Shown piece after piece: positions 1-9,942 of a DNA stretch of 64,000 nt. Origin of the DNA: Kangiella geojedonensis. GTDB lineage: Bacteria > Pseudomonadota > Gammaproteobacteria > Enterobacterales > Kangiellaceae. Below the pieces are notes generated by a model that saw only the letters and a list, made by a program, of their open reading frames with translations, had not been told where the DNA came from and did not search any database. The stretch is from positions 1,488,001-1,552,000 of the forward strand of contig NZ_CP010975.1 of the NCBI RefSeq assembly GCF_000981765.1, in the 5' to 3' direction. Numbering within the stretch: the first letter of the stretch is position 1; every line of letters starts with the position of its first letter. The position numbers were made by a program, and so were the translations under genes.

Positions 1-92
1 TGCCAATCAACCAGCTCGCGTAGAGCCTCTAGATCAAGCTGACCTTCATCGGTCATTGGTGTCACAATTGCTACAATACTGCCTGAAAACAT
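1..92 (-). CDS. dapA: 4-hydroxy-tetrahydrodipicolinate synthase, N-terminal fragment
   Basis: Only the first 30 codons lie in the window; the gene runs off the left edge. The reverse-strand translation starts MFSGSIVAIVTPM and continues with an acidic stretch and LEALRELVDW, the typical DapA N-terminus that begins the TIM barrel. A GAGAGG ribosome-binding site precedes the ATG. DapA condenses pyruvate with aspartate semialdehyde in lysine and diaminopimelate synthesis. It is divergent from bcp. Identification rests on a short fragment, but the motif is characteristic. Confidence 0.82.
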   Translation of the reverse strand, partial: MFSGSIVAIVTPMTDEGQLDLEALRELVDW

Positions 93-220
93 CTCTAATT
101 CCTCTCATTACGCGTCGCTATGTTAGCCAGCAACAGCGTTAAAAACAACCTAAAAAGGAAAAATCACTGGGATAACTTGCGACAATAAAAATTCTAACGT
201 AAAGTGATATTAAACGATGT

Positions 221-253
221 TAACGTTCATATTAGCTCAATAAAAGAACGTTA
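221..253. promoter_or_regulatory. Inverted repeat in the dapA-bcp divergent region
   Basis: TAACGTTC at 221-228 and GAACGTTA at 246-253 form a perfect 8-bp inverted repeat separated by 17 bp. A further TAACGT lies at 195-200. The repeat sits between dapA and bcp, so it could be an operator or the stem of a 5' UTR structure. No transcription-factor family is recognised. The rest of 93-345 is AT-rich; TATAAA at 320-325 could be a -10 box for bcp but has no convincing -35. Confidence 0.35.
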
Positions 254-345
254 CTCTAGTTTCATATAACCAATTGATGTAGTTTGCATTTTGCAAGCGC
301 TCAATAAACAGACAGATAGTATAAAAAGCATACAGGAGGCTGAGC

Positions 346-813
346 TTGAGCCAACCGCAGCTGAATAAGAAAGCACCACATTTTGATCTACCCGCGACAG
401 GGGAACAAAACCTCTCTCTTAAAGACTTCAAAGATAAAAACCTCGTTATCTACTTTTACCCAAAAGACAACACTCCTGGCTGTACCACTGAAGGCCAAAA
501 CTTTCGTGATCTTTTCGATGAATTTCAAAAGCATGACACAGAAATACTGGGCGTATCTCGCGATAGTGTTCGTGTACATGAAAATTTCAAGAAAAAGCAT
601 GAATTTCCTTTTGACTTACTAAGCGACAAAGAAGAAGACATGTGTAATGCCTACGATGTCATCAAACTCAAGAAGTTGTACGGTAAAGAGTATATGGGCA
701 TTGAGCGTAGCACTTTCTTAATTGATAAAAGTGGCAAGTTACGTCAAGAGTGGCGCAAGGTAAAAGTTAAAGGTCATGCCGACGAAGTACTAGAAGCAGT
801 AAAAGCACTATAA
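346..813 (+). CDS. bcp: Bcp/PrxQ-type thioredoxin-dependent peroxiredoxin
   Basis: This 155-residue cytoplasmic peroxidase would reduce H2O2 and organic hydroperoxides. The peroxidatic cysteine is C46 in the TPGCTTEG motif after the FYPKDNT strand, as in Bcp. The partner cysteine usually found five residues later is glutamine here (Q51); the only other visible cysteine is C100. It may therefore use C100 or act in a 1-Cys manner. The start is TTG at 346, chosen because AGGAGG lies at 334-339 with 6-nt spacing and the protein begins correctly from there. It is followed after 39 bp by the PhoH-like gene, so they may be co-transcribed. Confidence 0.92.
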   Translation: MSQPQLNKKAPHFDLPATGEQNLSLKDFKDKNLVIYFYPKDNTPGCTTEGQNFRDLFDEFQKHDTEILGVSRDSVRVHENFKKKHEFPFDLLSDKEEDMCNAYDVIKLKKLYGKEYMGIERSTFLIDKSGKLRQEWRKVKVKGHADEVLEAVKAL

Positions 814-852
814 CTTCTGTCTTTTCCAAAGGAGCCTATAGAAGGAGCCCAA

Positions 853-2277
853 ATGGTAAAACCGAAAATTGCTGGTAAACGTCTTTTTGTATTAGACACA
901 AACGTGCTGATGCACGATCCTACCGCCCTATTTCGCTTCGAGGAACACGACATATTAATACCCATGGTGGTCCTCGAAGAATTAGATGCCGGGAAAAAGG
1001 GGCTCTCGGAGGTGGCCCGAAATGTTCGGCAAGTAAGCAGATACCTTGATGACCTTCTCTCTATCGCCGAAGATGATAAAGATCCTATGAAAGAAGGTAT
1101 TCCAATTGGAATGCTCCAACAAATACAAGACCCATCGAAACACGGAAAAATCTATTTCCAGACTAAAGATCATATCGACCGACTTCCCGACTCACTCCCC
1201 AGTAGCAAAGCTGACAATACCATTTTAAACGTCGCCCTAGCCTTACAGACTAAAAACGACGATAAAACCGTAACCTTAGTGTCTAAAGACATCAACCTTC
1301 GCATTAAAGCGAATATTGTCGGCGTTCACTCAGAGGACTATTACAACGATAAGGTACTTGATGACGTTGAACAGCTCCATACCGGTTTCTATGAACTGCC
1401 GGAAGATTTCTGGGACACCCACAGTCGTGACATCGACTCATGGCAGGAAGAAGGCCATACCTTCTATAAGATCAAAGGTCCTTTGGTAAAAGAGTGGTTT
1501 ATCAATCAATGCCTTTACCAACCTCAAGACAAGTTTGAAGCTATTGTCCGTGACATTGATGATGCCGATAGTGATAGCCCTACCGCGCTTATTGAGTTGC
1601 TAGTGGATTATCGCAATGACAGCCATAACATCTGGGGCATTACCGCGCGCAATCGCGAACAAAGTTTTGCCCTCAACCAATTGATGGATCCCAATATCGA
1701 CTTTGTCACCTTACAAGGCCCTGCAGGTACCGGTAAGACATTGCTTGCGTTAGCTGCAGCGCTCGAACAAGCCATTGAGATGAAGCGCTATAAAGAAATC
1801 ATTGTCACTCGTGTCACGGTTTCAGTAGGTGAAGATATTGGTTTTTTACCGGGTACTGAAGAGGAAAAAATGACCCCGTGGATGGGAGCCTTAATGGATA
1901 ACCTAGAAGTCCTCTCGCCCACCGATAATGATGAATGGGGTGTAGCCGCCACCCATGATCTGTTACGTAAGTGGATCAAGGTGCGCTCACTAAACTTTAT
2001 GCGTGGCAGAACCTTTCTTAACAAATTCATTATCATTGATGAAGCTCAAAATTTGACCTCTAAGCAAATGAAAACCTTAATAACGCGCGCAGGGCCAGGA
2101 ACTAAAGTAGTTTGTATGGGTAACGTTGCGCAAATTGATACACCTTACCTTACGGAAACCACTTCAGGGATTACTTTTGTGGTCGATCGATTTAAAAACT
2201 GGAAACACTCTGGACATATCACCCTCAAACGTGGCGAGCGCTCTCGCTTGGCGGACTATGCTTCGGAACTCCTTTAA
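853..2277 (+). CDS. PIN domain-PhoH-like ATPase (PhoH2 type)
   Basis: This 474-residue protein joins an N-terminal PIN nuclease-like domain (residues 8 to about 150, with acidic residues in LDTNVLM and LEELD) to a C-terminal PhoH/RecD-like ATPase. Walker A is GPAGTGKT at 289-296 and Walker B is IIIDEAQN around D396-Q399. Proteins of this fusion class have been described as RNA helicase/ribonucleases; the cellular target here is unknown. AAGGAG lies just upstream of the ATG. The gene follows bcp closely and ends at a strong terminator. It differs from single-domain PhoH (ybeZ type), which lacks the PIN domain. Confidence 0.9.
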   Translation: MVKPKIAGKRLFVLDTNVLMHDPTALFRFEEHDILIPMVVLEELDAGKKGLSEVARNVRQVSRYLDDLLSIAEDDKDPMKEGIPIGMLQQIQDPSKHGKIYFQTKDHIDRLPDSLPSSKADNTILNVALALQTKNDDKTVTLVSKDINLRIKANIVGVHSEDYYNDKVLDDVEQLHTGFYELPEDFWDTHSRDIDSWQEEGHTFYKIKGPLVKEWFINQCLYQPQDKFEAIVRDIDDADSDSPTALIELLVDYRNDSHNIWGITARNREQSFALNQLMDPNIDFVTLQGPAGTGKTLLALAAALEQAIEMKRYKEIIVTRVTVSVGEDIGFLPGTEEEKMTPWMGALMDNLEVLSPTDNDEWGVAATHDLLRKWIKVRSLNFMRGRTFLNKFIIIDEAQNLTSKQMKTLITRAGPGTKVVCMGNVAQIDTPYLTETTSGITFVVDRFKNWKHSGHITLKRGERSRLADYASELL

Positions 2278-2298
2278 CCCTAACGACTGAAAACAAAG

Positions 2299-2321
2299 AA
2301 GGCTCCTGACGGAGCCTTTTT
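2299..2321. terminator. Bidirectional intrinsic terminator
   Basis: AAGGCTCC and GGAGCCTT flank a short TGAC loop, followed by a T-run on the plus strand and preceded by A's, so it can also serve the minus strand. It lies between the converging PhoH-like and PerM-like genes. Confidence 0.85.
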
Positions 2322-2339
2322 CATAACAGTTATTCTGCT

Positions 2340-3446
2340 TTACTCGGTTTCAGCTTGGTGCTCTAGCTCTAACGTCTCGTCATCCTCAGTGCTCTGTTTT
2401 TTATGCTCCTTAACCGCATCAAGCGTGGCATTTACCAACACCGCTAAAGGAATGGCAAAGAACACGCCCCAAAAGCCCCACAGACCACCAAACAACAGAA
2501 TCGCACCAATAATGGCCACTGGGTGTAAGTTAACCGCTTCAGAGAAAATTAACGGCACCAGAACATTACCGTCTAAGATTTGAATAATGAAGTATGCCAC
2601 CATCAAAATATAAAAATCTTGGGTAAGCCCCCACTGGAAGAAAGCGATTAGCGCCACGGGTATGGTCACCAACGCCGCGCCGACGTAAGGTATCAGCACC
2701 GATAGGCCAACACACACGCTGAGTAAGAGTGCGTAATTTAACCCCATTATGGCAAAAGTAATGTAAGAAACAGCACCAACGATGATAATCTCCACCACCT
2801 TGCCACGGATATAATTACCAATTTGACGATTTACTTCTGACCAGACGCGCTCCGCTAAGTGTCTATCTTGTGGCAACCATTGGCTGCACCAGCCAAAAAT
2901 CTTATGGCGGTCTTTCAAGAAAAAGAAAACTAATAGTGGCACTAAGATAATATAAACCAACAAGCTCGCGATACTGATTAAAGAGCTAAAAGATGCGCTT
3001 AGTAAAGCTTCGCCTAAACTGCCTAACTCAGAATTCAGGCTGTTAACAAAGCCATCAACTTGCTCGGTTGAGACAAAGTTTGGATATTTAGTAGGAAGCT
3101 CAAGCACCTGCTCTTTAAGCTTGAGCATAATATTCGGTAACTCGGCGATCAGCCTTGATCCTTGCTTCCAAATCAAAGGCACTAGGCCCAAAAAGATAAC
3201 GATCGATATGCCTATAAAAGCTGTAAACACCATCAAAACCGAGGTTAAGCGGCCTAATCCTTTTTTCTGTAACGCTGTAACGCCCCACTCCAACAAATAA
3301 GCGATGACCAATGCCCATAATATAGGCGCCAGAATATCTCCAACCGTTAAAATAATGAAAAAGCCAACAATGATGAGCATTGTAAGCACAATAGTCGCAG
3401 GGCTTGAGAAATTGCGTCTAAACCAACGAGTAAAGATTGATGTCAT
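2340..3446 (-). CDS. AI-2E transporter/PerM family membrane permease
   Basis: A 368-residue polytopic inner-membrane protein with about seven or eight hydrophobic segments. Paired helices lie near the N-terminus and a long hydrophobic C-terminal half includes LSVLIPYVGAALVTIPVALI and LFGGLWGFWGVFFAIP, signatures of the AI-2E exporter/PerM superfamily. The tail is acidic and hydrophilic. Family members export quorum signals or act as Na+/H+ antiporters; the substrate here cannot be told from sequence. It is divergent from bepA, and the perM-bepA pairing is conserved in gammaproteobacteria. Confidence 0.85.
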   Translation of the reverse strand: MTSIFTRWFRRNFSSPATIVLTMLIIVGFFIILTVGDILAPILWALVIAYLLEWGVTALQKKGLGRLTSVLMVFTAFIGISIVIFLGLVPLIWKQGSRLIAELPNIMLKLKEQVLELPTKYPNFVSTEQVDGFVNSLNSELGSLGEALLSASFSSLISIASLLVYIILVPLLVFFFLKDRHKIFGWCSQWLPQDRHLAERVWSEVNRQIGNYIRGKVVEIIIVGAVSYITFAIMGLNYALLLSVCVGLSVLIPYVGAALVTIPVALIAFFQWGLTQDFYILMVAYFIIQILDGNVLVPLIFSEAVNLHPVAIIGAILLFGGLWGFWGVFFAIPLAVLVNATLDAVKEHKKQSTEDDETLELEHQAETE

Positions 3447-3598
3447 GAGCTACTCACGAGTTCTTAAGGTGATATAACAAGCAATAATGATTACTTTTTA
3501 TACTAGCTGAAAGTACGTTCAGCTAAAACAGACTTGTGATTGAACTTTTACCACACAAGCCCCATCATATACAGTAACTTAACATATATTTTAGCATA

Positions 3599-5077
3599 AT
3601 GAGCATAAGCCCCATGAAACCAGTTTTATCCTTTCTTGCCACTAGCATTCTTACGGCAGGGGTTGCTTTTAATGCTCATTCGGCTCAAAGCAATAAAATA
3701 GACCTTCCTAAAATCGGAGAAACTGCTGGTTCGACCTTATCGATTGCCCAAGAGCAACAAATTGGCGATGACATCATGCGCCAAATTCGTCGCAGTGAAT
3801 TCCTCATGAAGGACCCCATCGTCACAGAGTACATACAACATCTAGGTTATAAGTTGGTAGCCGCAAATCCAGACGCCCTAGGCCGTCAGTTTCGTTTTTT
3901 TGTCATCCAAGATAACTCCATCAACGCTTTTGCCTTACCCGGTGGTTATATCGGCTTACATTCAGGGCTGATTAACGCATCGCGAAGCGAAAGTGAATTA
4001 GCTTCTGTATTAGGTCATGAGGTCGCACACGTCACTCAACGTCACCTAGCTAGACGCCTAGAGAAACAAAGTGAACTATCACTACCCAGCATACTAGGCC
4101 TTATAGCATCAGTATTAGCAGCAACACAAGATCCTGAAGCCGGTATGGCTGGTGTTGCTGCAACTCAAGCTGCTGGGCAACAAAGTATTATCAACCACAC
4201 TCGCGATAATGAAAAAGAAGCAGATCGGATAGGTATTAGCATGTTATCTGCTGCAGGGTTTGATGTCAGAGCTGCAGCTGACTTTTTTGAAACACTACAA
4301 CAATCAAGTCGATACACCTTTAAGCCACCCGAAATATTATTGACACACCCACTGTCACGAAACCGTATTGCCGCAGCGAGAGAACGAGCAGAACTTTACC
4401 CCAAAGTAACTCACGAGGACTCACTAGATTACAGCCTAGTAAAATCAAGGATCCAGAGTAAAACATTAATTAATGACAAAGAAGTGTTTCGTGACCTATT
4501 AAACAAATATCAGAGTAACAAGCTTAAGACTACAGAAGAAAAGTACTTACTCGCAGAATTGCTCAAAAGTAAAAGCAGAAATGAGCCAGCCATCCATATT
4601 CTGACACAGCTGTATAATGACCACCCTGGCAACCAGCTATTGCTATTCACTCTAGCAGAAGCGCACTTAGCCCACGGCTCTGGACGAAAAATGTTACCTA
4701 TGCTGGAAGAGCAGTTATCGAAAACACCTGATTCAACCAAGCTCATTCTTGCGACTTCAGAAATTTACCTGAACGCCGATCAGCCTGAAAAAGCAGAGTC
4801 ACTGCTGCTTCGTTATGCCGATCTAAATCAGAAAAACCCAACCTATTTAAGCCTTCTAGCTAAAGCGCAAGCTGATGCAGGGCATACTCCAGAAATGTAT
4901 GAAACAACAGGGCAATATTTGTTACTGCTAGGAGATTTGAGGACAGCTAAAAAACACTTTGAGTTAGCACTACATGCTACGTCTGAAGATCCTTATGCCC
5001 AAACTCGGATTCAGGCGCGCCTAGAGGATGTTCGATTAAAAATACGCGCCATGATTGAAGAAGGCTCCAAGCGCTGA
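3599..5077 (+). CDS. bepA: BepA-like periplasmic M48 metalloprotease with TPR domain
   Basis: This 492-residue protein has an N-terminal signal peptide with likely cleavage after AHSA near residue 29. Its M48 zinc-protease domain carries HEVAH at 140-144 and a third ligand in the NEKEAD motif around 204-209. The C-terminal half is helical TPR-like (about 320-490). BepA assists outer-membrane protein (LptD/BamA) assembly and degrades misassembled forms in the periplasm. Its length matches the family. An internal ATG (MKPVL) five codons later is an alternative start that would also leave a good signal peptide. It ends 2 bp from the converging TlpA-like gene. Confidence 0.92.
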   Translation: MSISPMKPVLSFLATSILTAGVAFNAHSAQSNKIDLPKIGETAGSTLSIAQEQQIGDDIMRQIRRSEFLMKDPIVTEYIQHLGYKLVAANPDALGRQFRFFVIQDNSINAFALPGGYIGLHSGLINASRSESELASVLGHEVAHVTQRHLARRLEKQSELSLPSILGLIASVLAATQDPEAGMAGVAATQAAGQQSIINHTRDNEKEADRIGISMLSAAGFDVRAAADFFETLQQSSRYTFKPPEILLTHPLSRNRIAAARERAELYPKVTHEDSLDYSLVKSRIQSKTLINDKEVFRDLLNKYQSNKLKTTEEKYLLAELLKSKSRNEPAIHILTQLYNDHPGNQLLLFTLAEAHLAHGSGRKMLPMLEEQLSKTPDSTKLILATSEIYLNADQPEKAESLLLRYADLNQKNPTYLSLLAKAQADAGHTPEMYETTGQYLLLLGDLRTAKKHFELALHATSEDPYAQTRIQARLEDVRLKIRAMIEEGSKR

Positions 5078-5079
5078 GG

Positions 5080-5538
5080 TTACCGCCCTTCCACCTTCTG
5101 AATAATTTCTAATATCTTAGAGCGGTCTATTTTTCCTAAAATTGGCCCCATCGTTTGCCCACTGGGGCTGATCAAATAGGTCCCAGGTAAGCTTTGTGGT
5201 TTTGCAACCGGAAGGTATGGCATTGGTTCAGTTGCTACAATCGGGTATTTAATATCAAGCTTTTTAACCAACGCCTCAAGTTCATCATTCGATAACTTAT
5301 CGTAACTTACGCCAATAACCGCAATATCTGGGTTTTCCTCGACCAACTTGCCTAACTCAGGAATTTCCTCCAAGCAAGGCGGACACCATTCAGCCCAAAA
5401 ATTAATCACTAGCCACTGCCCACGATAATCATCAACGTTTTTTTCTTCTCCCGAAAGAAAGTGAAAACTGTTTTGATTCGAACAAGCGGTTAGGAAACTC
5501 AACGCAACCAGTAAGCTTAGGGCAATAATTTTTTTCAT
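5080..5538 (-). CDS. TlpA-like thioredoxin-fold lipoprotein
   Basis: This 152-residue protein has a lipoprotein signal (hydrophobic stretch then LTAC, lipidated C19) and a thioredoxin fold with active site WCPPC (C52, C55). It resembles TlpA/ResA disulfide reductases that act on periplasmic proteins or apocytochromes. A TlpA-like gene in the bepA/yihY neighbourhood is seen in other gammaproteobacteria. No cytochrome maturation genes are nearby, so the substrate is unknown. Confidence 0.85.
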   Translation of the reverse strand: MKKIIALSLLVALSFLTACSNQNSFHFLSGEEKNVDDYRGQWLVINFWAEWCPPCLEEIPELGKLVEENPDIAVIGVSYDKLSNDELEALVKKLDIKYPIVATEPMPYLPVAKPQSLPGTYLISPSGQTMGPILGKIDRSKILEIIQKVEGR

Positions 5539-5682
5539 GAGATATCAACTTAAATCAATCACTTAAACCAGATACAGCCCACAAAAAAGTGGACTATGTC
5601 ACATAATTTGGGCATTATTATACAGACAAAGCTTTGTAAGCCGAAAGTAGTTTGCAACAGATTTATTGGTAAAGGACTTTTA

Positions 5683-7281
5683 ATGGAATCGATACAGTTA
5701 ACCTACCCTTCAACCCAGCATGGGCAAGAGTTTATGATGGATCATAAACCTAGCTCAGTAAAAAGCTGGTTAGCCAATTTATCTTTTACTGATACCAACA
5801 AGTCACTTGATCAACTTCTACAAGCAGCTCGCACCCTAAACCGTACCGAACAAAAGCTTAGCCAGCGTGAAGAAAACCTTAGCACGCTAGAGCAAGGTTA
5901 TCTTCGGATGAGCCGTCATTTTCGACAACATAATGACCAACGACTCGTTATCGCTACTGAGAATCAAGCAAAATTACTCAGTAACTTAACAGCCGAAATG
6001 GCCTATGGTTATAAACGCGTGGTTCATGAGCTTGCTGAACAAAAAGTTCTTTTGAAGAAGCAACGCAGAATGGCCAGCGCGATTAACCAAGCTTTACACT
6101 ATCTCGGACTGCATCTAATCGAGCATTATCAACAATATTCGCCAATACCAAGCTATATATGGCATGAGCTTCATAAGCTCTATCACTTTGCTGAATTACT
6201 TAAGCTACAAGCAGTCAAAATTAAAAAACAAACGGATAGCTTATTATCGTTAGACACCATAGAGAACACCTATAAGCGAAATTGCTTAATGTCGGTCATT
6301 AATCCTTACCATGTAGAAGGCAACCAACATTGGCATCTCTATAAATACTTCAGTCACTGGGCCAGAATTACAACGCTGTCCAGTGATCTCAAAAAGTTTG
6401 CTCACAGTGAGTGTTTTGTGATCGATCTCACAAGTGGTAAGCGCCCAGAATATGCAGCATCAGACAATGAGTACGAGGAGCACCCCTTTTATCGCTTGCT
6501 GATAACATCTGAGCTCTTGAAGCGCCTCCATAAACAACTTAAGCACTTTTCGGCTCACCAAACTCTGCCTAACCCTGGTTTTTACTCAGTAATTGAGCCA
6601 AGTATTGGCCACAAGCTGCTACAACAGATTTACGCCTACTGCGATCATCACATCGAACGAAAAGACGCACGCTACCCCGTCATTAGTAACGTTAATTTGG
6701 TGTGGGGACTAGCGAATATAGTGAAAGTATTACAATCAACATCCCTTTCTAACGATGACAGCGTAGAACTTGAAACATCACTGACAAAAATTCTAGGTAA
6801 AAGCTATAAGCAGATGCTGCACTGGCAAGCGGTGAATTATAGTAACGGTGGCATTTGCGTACGCCAGCCTAAAGAAGACATTACTCAGCTGAACGTTGGG
6901 AATTTAGTGTTACTAAAGCGTCATATTAACAATCAGCCACAAAAAACTTGGCAATTAGGGATCGTACGTTGGCTTAATGGTAATAAGAATACCGGGGCTA
7001 CTATGGGACTTGAGTATCTACATGGCCAAAAAACCCCAGCACATTACCTGACCAAGAATAATCACAGTGAAGTGCTAAAACATAATATTTTACTGGTAAC
7101 TCCTTTCGACAATCATGAAACGTTACTCATAGCACCGAAGCACCTCATTGGTAACAGAAAGAAAGTGAGCCTAGAGCTTAATGGAAAGCCCGTCGAACAC
7201 CATATTATCTCGTCTAAGGAGTCCAACTCCTTAATCGCTATCTTCGAGGTTACGACTGTCGCTGATGATGGAGACGTCTAA
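5683..7281 (+). CDS. Large PilZ-like, coiled-coil cytoplasmic protein of unknown function
   Basis: The reading frame opens at 5596, but I place the start at ATG 5683 (MESIQL) because AAAGGA lies at 5671-5676 with 6-nt spacing; this gives 532 residues. Residues about 60-200 are helical and charged, coiled-coil-like, with a conserved-looking LHKLYHFAEL stretch. Residues about 404-450 (VLLKR, WQLGIVRWL, MGLEYL) resemble the beta-barrel of PilZ-related domains. No signal peptide or membrane segment is seen. A c-di-GMP or signalling role is inference, and the canonical RxxxR binding motif is not obvious. Its 3' end overlaps the converging yihY by 51 bp. Confidence 0.65.
   Translation: MESIQLTYPSTQHGQEFMMDHKPSSVKSWLANLSFTDTNKSLDQLLQAARTLNRTEQKLSQREENLSTLEQGYLRMSRHFRQHNDQRLVIATENQAKLLSNLTAEMAYGYKRVVHELAEQKVLLKKQRRMASAINQALHYLGLHLIEHYQQYSPIPSYIWHELHKLYHFAELLKLQAVKIKKQTDSLLSLDTIENTYKRNCLMSVINPYHVEGNQHWHLYKYFSHWARITTLSSDLKKFAHSECFVIDLTSGKRPEYAASDNEYEEHPFYRLLITSELLKRLHKQLKHFSAHQTLPNPGFYSVIEPSIGHKLLQQIYAYCDHHIERKDARYPVISNVNLVWGLANIVKVLQSTSLSNDDSVELETSLTKILGKSYKQMLHWQAVNYSNGGICVRQPKEDITQLNVGNLVLLKRHINNQPQKTWQLGIVRWLNGNKNTGATMGLEYLHGQKTPAHYLTKNNHSEVLKHNILLVTPFDNHETLLIAPKHLIGNRKKVSLELNGKPVEHHIISSKESNSLIAIFEVTTVADDGDV
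7215..7233. other. Perfect hairpin at the yihY stop codon inside the convergent overlap
   Basis: TAAGGAGT (7215-7222) and ACTCCTTA (7226-7233) form an 8-bp perfect palindrome with a 3-nt loop. The yihY stop codon is within it and the same bases code the PilZ-like protein. No T-run follows, so it is not a standard terminator. Confidence 0.5.
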
Positions 7282-8439
7282 TATTTCGTCTATAGACTCG
7301 TTTGCACTTTCAACATACTCAGCAAAATAGTTAGCTTTATCAACCTCTAAAGCTTGATTATTATTAGGTAAACGCCATGGTCCCTCTCGGTAGACACGAC
7401 CAACGGTAAGCTCCATAGCATTCACCTTCAAACAGTATTGGCTGCTCTCTAGTTTAGCCACGTAATTAAGGTTGAGTAACTGCTCTACAAGGTGTCTTAA
7501 GGTTTGTCCATGCAAATATGGAAACTTACTTCTTAGCTGATCAATGGTTAACGAGCTTTCGTTGGATTGCGCTTGGGCGAACACCTGTAATATTTTCAGA
7601 ATGGATATAAAGTCATGCTCCGTCTTCTCACGCTTCATTTCGAAACGATGGAGCGCGAAACAAAACACCGCGCCTAGCAATAAAATTATCCACGATAGGA
7701 ACACCCACAAGAAAAATAATGGAATAGCCGTAATGGCTCCGTAGATAACTTCATAGGTTGAAAATTTCGCCACAAACAGGGCAAACCCATACTTAGCTAT
7801 TTCGAATAGTAGGGCTGTAATCGTTGCCGCGATAATCGCTTTGCGAAACCTGACATGACTAAAAGGCGCAACCATGTAAAGTGCACTGAAAGCTAAAACA
7901 ATTAACACAAACGGCAAACCAAAAGTCAGAATGCCGTTAATACTCGACACTAGTGGCAACGCAGCAAAGTATGATGATGCGGCTAGGCTGGCTGCAATTA
8001 ATATTGGCGCCATTGTCAACATGGCCCAGTAAGAAATCCACTTTTGGATACCTCGACGCCGATTCTTAGTTTCCCAAATCGTATTAATGGCGCGATCAAT
8101 GGCACGCATTAACATCATTGACGTGAGGAATAAAAAAGCAAAACCGACTGCCGATAAATTTTTAGACTTTGACACATACTCATTGAGATGATCTTGAACC
8201 GCTAAGCCAGTCTCAGGCAAAAAATTCTTAAAAATTAACTCCTGAACTTCAACATTGAGCTTCTCAAATGCTGGGAAAATTGCCATTAAACTCACGGCCA
8301 CTGTCATCAGAGGAACTAATGCCAGCATTGTATTTAAGGTCAACTCAGCAGCCATCGAGCTACTGTTTTTCTTTGCGAACTCACCAAATACAAACTTAGT
8401 GAACGCTTTTAACCATTTAATCCTTTTTTCTAACATCAA
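7231..8439 (-). CDS. yihY: YihY/BrkB family inner-membrane protein
   Basis: A 402-residue protein with about six transmembrane helices in the first 270 residues. These include the family's amphipathic opening (MAAELTLNTMLALVPLMTV) and the FLFLTSMMLMRAIDRAINTIW region. They are followed by a soluble winged-helix-like domain (about 285-370) and an acidic tail. It was historically mis-called RNase BN; it is a membrane protein of uncertain, probably transport-related, function. The last 51 bp are antisense to the end of the PilZ-like gene. It is divergent from the arsC-like gene. Confidence 0.88.
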   Translation of the reverse strand: MMLEKRIKWLKAFTKFVFGEFAKKNSSSMAAELTLNTMLALVPLMTVAVSLMAIFPAFEKLNVEVQELIFKNFLPETGLAVQDHLNEYVSKSKNLSAVGFAFLFLTSMMLMRAIDRAINTIWETKNRRRGIQKWISYWAMLTMAPILIAASLAASSYFAALPLVSSINGILTFGLPFVLIVLAFSALYMVAPFSHVRFRKAIIAATITALLFEIAKYGFALFVAKFSTYEVIYGAITAIPLFFLWVFLSWIILLLGAVFCFALHRFEMKREKTEHDFISILKILQVFAQAQSNESSLTIDQLRSKFPYLHGQTLRHLVEQLLNLNYVAKLESSQYCLKVNAMELTVGRVYREGPWRLPNNNQALEVDKANYFAEYVESANESIDEILDVSIISDSRNLEDSD

Positions 8440-8482
8440 TTATGCCTAGAATAGTCGCATGAATTTATAAACTGACACTATT

Positions 8483-9438
<956 letters not shown>

Positions 9439-9476
9439 CTTTAGCCCCTAGAATACCTTTTATTAGCGATTTATAT

Positions 9477-9878
9477 ATGAATATCCATTTAAAGAAGGCC
9501 CTTAGAGCCAGATTAATAGCCGTCGCCAGCTTCTTGGCGATTGCCCTTATTCTTCCTGTATTTATCTGGTTGAATCATGACAATCCCGCTCTACGCTGGG
9601 TATCGTTAGTAGTATGGTGGTTGCCTTTGATGTTTGCCATTCCAGGAATGTTTAAGGGCAAGACTTATACCTATGGTTGGACTGGCTTTGTGATTCTTCT
9701 TCCTTTTTTCTATGCTTTTTTCTACATCACAGAACCTGAAAAAATCGTATGGTCGTCGGTCATCGTCGTGCTATCAGTCATCTACTTTCTCATGTCCGTC
9801 AGTTACGTCAAACAATTTGCTTTGTCGCAAGGAGTTAAGACCAATGCTGATGCAAAGAAAGTCAAAGGAATAGAGTGA
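9477..9878 (+). CDS. DUF2069 family small membrane protein
   Basis: A 133-residue protein with four predicted transmembrane helices (about 14-31, 38-55, 65-85 and 90-108) and a short basic C-terminal tail. Residues such as FYAFFYITEPEK fit the DUF2069 family, whose genes often follow wrbA in gammaproteobacteria. Its function is unknown. It is probably the last gene of the arsC-wrbA transcript, ending before a bidirectional terminator. Confidence 0.75.
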   Translation: MNIHLKKALRARLIAVASFLAIALILPVFIWLNHDNPALRWVSLVVWWLPLMFAIPGMFKGKTYTYGWTGFVILLPFFYAFFYITEPEKIVWSSVIVVLSVIYFLMSVSYVKQFALSQGVKTNADAKKVKGIE

Positions 9879-9903
9879 TTGGTGAAAGAACGTTTCTAAA
9901 CGA

Positions 9904-9932
9904 AAAAGGCTGGTTACTCACCAGCCTTTTTT
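9904..9932. terminator. Bidirectional intrinsic terminator
   Basis: AAAAGGCTGG and CCAGCCTTTT flank TTACTCA, with T's following on plus and A's preceding. It separates the converging DUF2069 gene and aroC. Confidence 0.88.
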
Positions 9933-9942
9933 AATGTCTGCG

